Assembly (NCBI GenBank): GCA_964484205.1
Contig: CAZAEZ010000010.1
Span: forward strand, 1-64,000
Direction of reading: 5' to 3'
DNA length: 64,000 nucleotides
Source of the DNA: M3007 sp964484205
Lineage (GTDB): Bacteria > Bacteroidota > Bacteroidia > Chitinophagales > Saprospiraceae
In this document: one piece after another, positions 59,832 through 64,000 of the stretch
How positions within the stretch are numbered: the first letter of the stretch is position 1
How the letters are laid out: every line of letters starts with the position of its first letter
The notes under the pieces: model-generated
The model's database searches: none
What the model was told of the DNA's origin: nothing
The model's input: only the letters and a program-made list of their open reading frames with translations
Position numbers and translations under genes: made by a program

Positions 59832-60047
59832 CCGAACCTCCGGTTCGGACAAAAAATCCGAACCAGCATTAAAAAGTAAAGAACAAAAACCCTGTCACTG
59901 ACATTTCCAGGTAAAATATGAACCTTGGATTTGATGAGGTAAACTGCACGAGTCAGAGTAGGTGCGTAATTTCCGAACTTGAGGTTCGGATTTTGAAACA
60001 GCCCGAACCGGAGGTTCGGGTACACATGCCCGAACCAGAGGTTCGGG
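59832..60047. repeat. REP palindromes right of the transposase gene (four units)
   Basis: Units lie at 59832-59848 (inverted orientation, next to the transposase start), 59972-59990 (with TT in place of CG at the centre), 60002-60020 and 60029-60047. A half-unit occurs near 59858. Between them and up to comEC (60272) I see no gene. Open frames here only translate the repeat. Confidence 0.85.
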
Positions 60048-60272
60048 TTACCACAAAATTCAGCCCTAAACCAAGACAATTGCAAGATGCTCCCAATACA
60101 AGTAAATCGTCCGCCAAGTGCTACTTTGCAGTGTTTAACCATCTATTTTTCAGTAACTTAAAAAACCGAACTTTTTACATGTAATTTCAAAAAATGTGAT
60201 TGGCGCGCTGTAAATCCCTTGTTTCCCACAAGAAGCCCATGCTATTTTCGGCAGTAGAAACAACTGCCTTAC

Positions 60273-62360
60273 ATGAATCCGCGCCACATACCCTTCCTTC
60301 GTTTGTTCCTGCCCTGGGCGGTTGGCATTGTTGCCGGTGCCTGGCTGAATCAACCCGTTCCTGGATTGGGTGTTGCGCTGTTATTAAGCGGTTTTGGACT
60401 TATAATTATGGTGCGCCAAAAATATGCCTACCGGTTTCGCTGGGTGTTCGGCGCGTTGCTAACAATCACGCTGTTGGGGGCAGGTTATTGGCATGTGGTT
60501 GCGCACGACGAACGGCAGCAGCCGGATCATTTCAGCCGGATATGTCCACAAGCCACTGTGTTTTACGGTACGGTGTACGACAGTCCTTCGAAAGGCGCCA
60601 CCCTGAAAGTGCCGTTGCGCCTGCACGCAGCCGGTCGGTCGGCCGATACACTCCACGCCTGTTCCGGCAACGTTTTGTTGTTCATAGAAATTACGCCCCA
60701 ATCGGAGCGCTTGCGCTACGGCGACCGGATTTGGGTGCGCGCTCCCATCCGCCCGGTTCAGCCGCGCAAAAACCCGCATGCCTTTGATTACCGGCGTTAC
60801 CTCCATTTCCAGAACCTCCACTTTCAGGCATTTGTAAAAGCCAGTTCATTTGAGGTGCGCGCTGCCGGATATGGCCAACCGCAGTGGCGGGCGGCCTTCC
60901 GGTGGCGTGATCAATTGTTGGAAATGCTGCGGACACATTTCCCCAGCCGGGATGAATATGCCGTTGCTTCAGCGCTTTTACTTGGATTCAAGGAAGATTT
61001 GTCGGACGAACTACGGGCGAGCTATGCCGACACCGGTTCCATGCATGCGCTGGCAGTGTCGGGCATGCACGTCGGCTTACTGTACGTTGCCTTGCTTTTT
61101 GTGCTGAACCGGATTCCCTGGCGTGGCCCTGCCAGGCGGTGGGCCGAAACGGGGTTTGTGCTTTCAGGCATTTGGATGTTCACTTTTGTCACGGGCGCAA
61201 CCCCATCCGTGCTGCGCGCCTCGGTCATGTTCACAGCGTTTATTCTGGGTAAAGCCATCCGGCGGCAAGCGTCCGTTTGGAATATCCTGGGCGCATCGGC
61301 CTTTTTGTTGTTGTTGTTCAACCCATACCTGCTTTTCGAAGCGGGTTTTCAACTTTCCTATTCGGCAGTAGCCGGCATCGTATTTTTTTATCCACAATTT
61401 CAAAAATTAACACCGCCCTTGCCCAAGTGGGCAGTAGAGGGATGGAAAATTCTGCTCATTGGTGTGGCGGCTCAGTTGGGAACCCTGCCGCTGTCGTTGT
61501 ACTATTTCCACCAGTTTCCGGTGTATTTCTGGCTGGCCGGATGGGTGGTGGTACTGGGCGGGGCGGTGTTTTTATGGGGCGGTTTTTTGTTGATTTTGCT
61601 ACATGCCCTGAGCCCCGGACTTTCCGATGGACTGGGCTGGTGCCTCTACCAGCTGATCCGGGTCATGAACCTGACCATCCAGGCAATTCAGCAATTGCCG
61701 GGGAGTGTCCTGAACGGGATATGGCTCGAAGCCTGGATGGCAGTCGTGTTGACGATTTTGATTTGGCTGCTCCCACGGGCCATCGCCCTCAAAAAATCAA
61801 AACCGACGCTGGCCACGCTGGGCTTGGTTGTACTGCTCAGTGGCACATACGCGATCCATAAATTCGGACAGTTGCGCCAAAAAAAACTGATCGTCTACCA
61901 CACCAACCGCCATTTTCTGCTGGATGGTTTCGCCGGAGAGAAACAGTTTAGCTGGACGGATTCACTCAGCCAACGGCAGGAGCAATTTGCCGCACAAACG
62001 CACCGCTGGGCCTGTGGTATTCGGGAGGCTGCGGCATTGAAGCCGGGGTTTTCGAACCCGCTACTGTTTTGGCAACCGCCGTTTTTACAATTTTTTGAAA
62101 AAAAACTGGCTGTGGTCGATCGGCATTTCAAGGTCAACGACCGGGCCGGCCCTCCGGTCACTGTCGATGTATTGGTCCTGCATAGTAATCCCAACATCCA
62201 CATCGACGAATGCCTGCGGCTGTTTCCCTGTGCGCTTGTTGTGTTTGCTGCATCCAACAGCCGGCGCCGGGTAGAGCGCTGGAAAGCAGATTGCCGGGCA
62301 CGTGGCCTTGCTGTTTATGATGTCGGGGAAAAAGGCGCCTGGGAGTTGGTTATCCCCTGA
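60273..62360 (+). CDS. comEC: ComEC/Rec2 family DNA uptake channel protein
   Basis: The 695-residue membrane protein has an N-terminal helix pair and DUF4131-type region (about 1-190, FDYRRYLHFQNLHFQAFVK). The Competence domain follows (about 215-500, with LLLGFKEDLS, ADTGSMHALAVSGMHVGLLY and a SVLRASVMF-type motif). Several further helices follow. The last 150 residues contain no complete metallo-beta-lactamase motif (HxHxDH not found), so the nuclease-like tail seen in some ComEC proteins seems absent or divergent. It should carry single-stranded DNA across the inner membrane. The HhH protein next door supports a competence role. Confidence 0.88.
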   Translation: MNPRHIPFLRLFLPWAVGIVAGAWLNQPVPGLGVALLLSGFGLIIMVRQKYAYRFRWVFGALLTITLLGAGYWHVVAHDERQQPDHFSRICPQATVFYGTVYDSPSKGATLKVPLRLHAAGRSADTLHACSGNVLLFIEITPQSERLRYGDRIWVRAPIRPVQPRKNPHAFDYRRYLHFQNLHFQAFVKASSFEVRAAGYGQPQWRAAFRWRDQLLEMLRTHFPSRDEYAVASALLLGFKEDLSDELRASYADTGSMHALAVSGMHVGLLYVALLFVLNRIPWRGPARRWAETGFVLSGIWMFTFVTGATPSVLRASVMFTAFILGKAIRRQASVWNILGASAFLLLLFNPYLLFEAGFQLSYSAVAGIVFFYPQFQKLTPPLPKWAVEGWKILLIGVAAQLGTLPLSLYYFHQFPVYFWLAGWVVVLGGAVFLWGGFLLILLHALSPGLSDGLGWCLYQLIRVMNLTIQAIQQLPGSVLNGIWLEAWMAVVLTILIWLLPRAIALKKSKPTLATLGLVVLLSGTYAIHKFGQLRQKKLIVYHTNRHFLLDGFAGEKQFSWTDSLSQRQEQFAAQTHRWACGIREAAALKPGFSNPLLFWQPPFLQFFEKKLAVVDRHFKVNDRAGPPVTVDVLVLHSNPNIHIDECLRLFPCALVVFAASNSRRRVERWKADCRARGLAVYDVGEKGAWELVIP

Positions 62361-62428
62361 ACAGACCAAATTGTTTTACGCTGTAGCCGGTGGTCGCACG
62401 GACATTTTTTTCATCAAAATTTGATCCC

Positions 62429-63547
62429 ATGCTACAGCAACTGATCCGCCAATTTCATTTTACCAAAGCCGAACGCCACGGCGCCGTGGCATTGTTATGC
62501 CTGGCAGGGCTTGGCTTTCTGGTGCCTGCGGTATACCGGCAGTTTTACCGGCCCGTACCGCCCGACCTTTCCGATTTTAAAAAACAGGTGCAACGATTCA
62601 ACGCAGCAGCATCCAACGCAGCCTCAACTCCTGCGGCGGCCATGTTTGAATTTGATCCTAACTCGGCCTCCGTTGAAGTATTTGTCCAACTGGGTTTGCG
62701 GGAAAAAGTCGCTCAAACCATTGTGAAATACCGCGCGCGCGGTGGCCGCTTTCGTACACCCGATGACCTGCAAAAAATTTACACGCTCCCCGAAGCCGAT
62801 TTTGAACGGTTGCGGCCCTATGTCCGGATTGAATCAACTCCCGAACGCGCTACCCAACGCTGGCAACCCAAACAGGTGGCGCAGCTGCAATCGTTCAGCT
62901 TCGATCCAAACACGGCCTCCGAGGCAGATTTGCTGCGCCTGGGTTTGCCGCAAACCCAGGTGGCCCGCCTGCTGCGCTACCGGGAAAAAGGCGGTTATTT
63001 TTTTGAAAAAACAGACTTTCGAAAACTATACGGCCTGCGCGAAACGGATTATCAACGCCTGGAGCCATACATCGCCATTGCCCGCGTGGAAACACCGGTT
63101 CGCCCGGCAACGTATGCGGGTGGCACCCGGGAGGCTACCCCAGTTGAAATGCTCGACATCAACGCTGCCCCCGCATCAGCCTGGCAACAACTTCCGGGTA
63201 TCGGCGCCTACCGGGCCCAACAAATCGTGCGGTTCCGGGAAAAACTCGGCGGTTTTGTCAGTCCGGCACAAGTGGCGGAAACCCGCGGGCTTCCCGACAG
63301 CATTTTTCAAAAAATTCAGGGACTGTTGCGCCTGGAAACACCGCCCTTCCGGCCACTAAACCTGAACACAGCCACCGTGGCGGAATTCAATGCACACCCC
63401 TATTTCAGCTTTAAACAGGGGCAACTCATCGTAGCCTATCGCGAACAACACGGGGCATTTGCCCGTGTTCAGGATTTGGAAAAAATAGCGGCGTTCACCG
63501 ACCGGACCTGGCTGAATCGTGTGGCGGCCTACCTCACCGTGGAATAA
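62429..63547 (+). CDS. ComEA-like protein with four helix-hairpin-helix repeats
   Basis: The 372-residue protein has one membrane helix (about 15-32). Four repeats follow, starting FEFDPNSASVEVFVQLG, FSFDPNTASEADLLRLG, LDINAAPASAWQQLPGIG and LNLNTATVAEFNAHPY. Each is a helix-hairpin-helix unit of about 60 residues, as in ComEA. Such units bind double-stranded DNA in the periplasm. The GTG at 62390 is an earlier frame start, but the ATG at 62429 opens the membrane anchor. It lies about 70 bp after comEC on the same strand. Four HhH units make it longer than classical ComEA. Confidence 0.88.
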   Translation: MLQQLIRQFHFTKAERHGAVALLCLAGLGFLVPAVYRQFYRPVPPDLSDFKKQVQRFNAAASNAASTPAAAMFEFDPNSASVEVFVQLGLREKVAQTIVKYRARGGRFRTPDDLQKIYTLPEADFERLRPYVRIESTPERATQRWQPKQVAQLQSFSFDPNTASEADLLRLGLPQTQVARLLRYREKGGYFFEKTDFRKLYGLRETDYQRLEPYIAIARVETPVRPATYAGGTREATPVEMLDINAAPASAWQQLPGIGAYRAQQIVRFREKLGGFVSPAQVAETRGLPDSIFQKIQGLLRLETPPFRPLNLNTATVAEFNAHPYFSFKQGQLIVAYREQHGAFARVQDLEKIAAFTDRTWLNRVAAYLTVE

Positions 63548-63556
63548 GCCCGTAGG

Positions 63557-64000
63557 TCAGGCTTCTGCTCTGCCACCTTTGAGCCGCAAAATCCGGCCGG
63601 TGCGTTTCGCCAGTTCCGGGTCGTGGGTAACCAGTACCAGCGTGGTTCCGGCGGTTCGGTTGAGGTCGAAGATCAGGTCGACGATACCGGCGGCATTTTC
63701 CGCGTCGAGGTTGCCGGTGGGTTCGTCGGCAAACAGAATCTTGGGTTGATTGGCGAAAGCCCGGGCGATGCAGACGCGCTGTTGTTCGCCGCCGGAAAGC
63801 TGGGCTGGGTAGTGGTCAAGGCGGTCGGCCAGGCCCACTTTTTCCAGCCATTGCCGCGCAGTTTGCTCTACGTTTTTGTCGCCGCGCAGTTCAAGCGGGA
63901 CCATGACGTTTTCGAGGGCGGTCAGTGTGGGGATGAGCTGGAAGTTTTGAAAGACAAATCCTACGTAGCGGTTGCGGATTTCGGCGCGTTGGTCTTCCGA
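63557..64000 (-). CDS. ABC transporter ATP-binding protein (partial, runs off the window)
   Basis: At least 148 C-terminal residues are present; the start lies beyond the right edge. Reading inwards from the edge, VGFVFQNFQLIP is the Q-loop region, LSGGEQQRVCIARAF the ABC signature and ILFADEPTGNLD the Walker B and D-loop. The H-loop is THD. The DEPTGNLD form is typical of the MacB/LolD-type export ATPases. It converges with the HhH gene at 9 bp. The Walker A motif and partner permease are not in view. Confidence 0.9.
   Translation of the reverse strand, partial: SEDQRAEIRNRYVGFVFQNFQLIPTLTALENVMVPLELRGDKNVEQTARQWLEKVGLADRLDHYPAQLSGGEQQRVCIARAFANQPKILFADEPTGNLDAENAAGIVDLIFDLNRTAGTTLVLVTHDPELAKRTGRILRLKGGRAEA

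Noticed and set aside
59138..60047. Possible CRISPR array
   Set aside because: Repeats are short palindromes at irregular spacing and in both orientations, flanking a RAYT gene. There are no uniform spacers and no cas genes.
59648..60142. Minus-strand frame with repeated PNLRFG-type peptides
   Set aside because: The repeated peptide is a translation of the REP palindromes, not a protein repeat.
1..64000. tRNA or rRNA genes
   Set aside because: No cloverleaf with conserved tRNA bases and no rRNA-like stretch was recognised in the intergenic regions. A covariance-model scan would be decisive.

Overview
The window looks like a chromosomal segment of a Bacteroidota member, most plausibly of class Saprospiria. 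The lineage is my inference. The direct evidence is threefold. Several secreted proteins end in type IX secretion (T9SS) sorting domains with PNP motifs. Promoters match the Bacteroidota -7 element TAnnTTTG. The gene repertoire also fits: a hybrid two-component system with an AraC output, a carboxypeptidase-like TonB receptor, a DUF1501/DUF1800 pair and a FecR sensor. I found no rRNA, tRNA or CRISPR array. No prophage is visible.

Layout. 0.1-6.7 kb: a metal-dependent cyclase, an M28 peptidase, CysS, a six-helix membrane protein, a twin SRPBCC protein and an EEP-fold enzyme. 5.6-10.4 kb: a minus-strand run mutL - rhomboid - rhomboid - EEP. 10.7-21.3 kb: a 42-codon membrane peptide, a GH92 mannosidase, a TPR-adenylate cyclase, kynureninase, a TonB receptor and an SPFH protein. 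A 231-bp MITE-like insertion follows at 21.35-21.58 kb. 21.6-36.6 kb: a minus-strand surface cluster made of a 1355-residue hybrid regulator, a 430-residue secreted protein, a 2280-residue LamG/T9SS protein and an 842-residue HYR/dockerin/T9SS protein. 36.6-37.3 kb: non-coding DNA full of nested palindromes. 37.3-41.7 kb: a DUF1501/DUF1800 pair with a divergent FecR-like protein. 41.7-45.9 kb: a glutamine amidotransferase, an acidic protein, a di-heme peroxidase, ExoIII and PyrH.

46.1-50.1 kb holds a probable copper locus on the minus strand: an MbnH-like di-heme peroxidase, a small lipoprotein, an MbnP-family lipoprotein, a predicted outer-membrane protein starting CDVCGC, a Cys-rich protein and a DUF2892-like protein. 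50.4-53.05 kb: the rplM-rpsI-rpsB-tsf operon with a good promoter and terminator. 53.5-56.7 kb: an ECF sigma factor, a protein with an inner-membrane helix plus a beta-barrel-like domain, and a lipoprotein. 56.8-59.1 kb: alkB and a divergent flavin/2Fe-2S reductase. 59.1-60.05 kb: a REP-associated tyrosine transposase among seven palindromic REP units. 60.3-63.5 kb: comEC and a four-HhH ComEA-like protein. An ABC ATPase runs off the right end.

The regions most worth a second look are the hybrid-regulated surface cluster with its three-copy module, the MbnP/MbnH-like copper locus, the sigma/beta-barrel pair, the MITE with an exact 9-bp target duplication, and the recurrent promoter-to-start spacing that suggests leaderless mRNAs. 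All functions are read from sequence features and recalled family knowledge. No database search was run.
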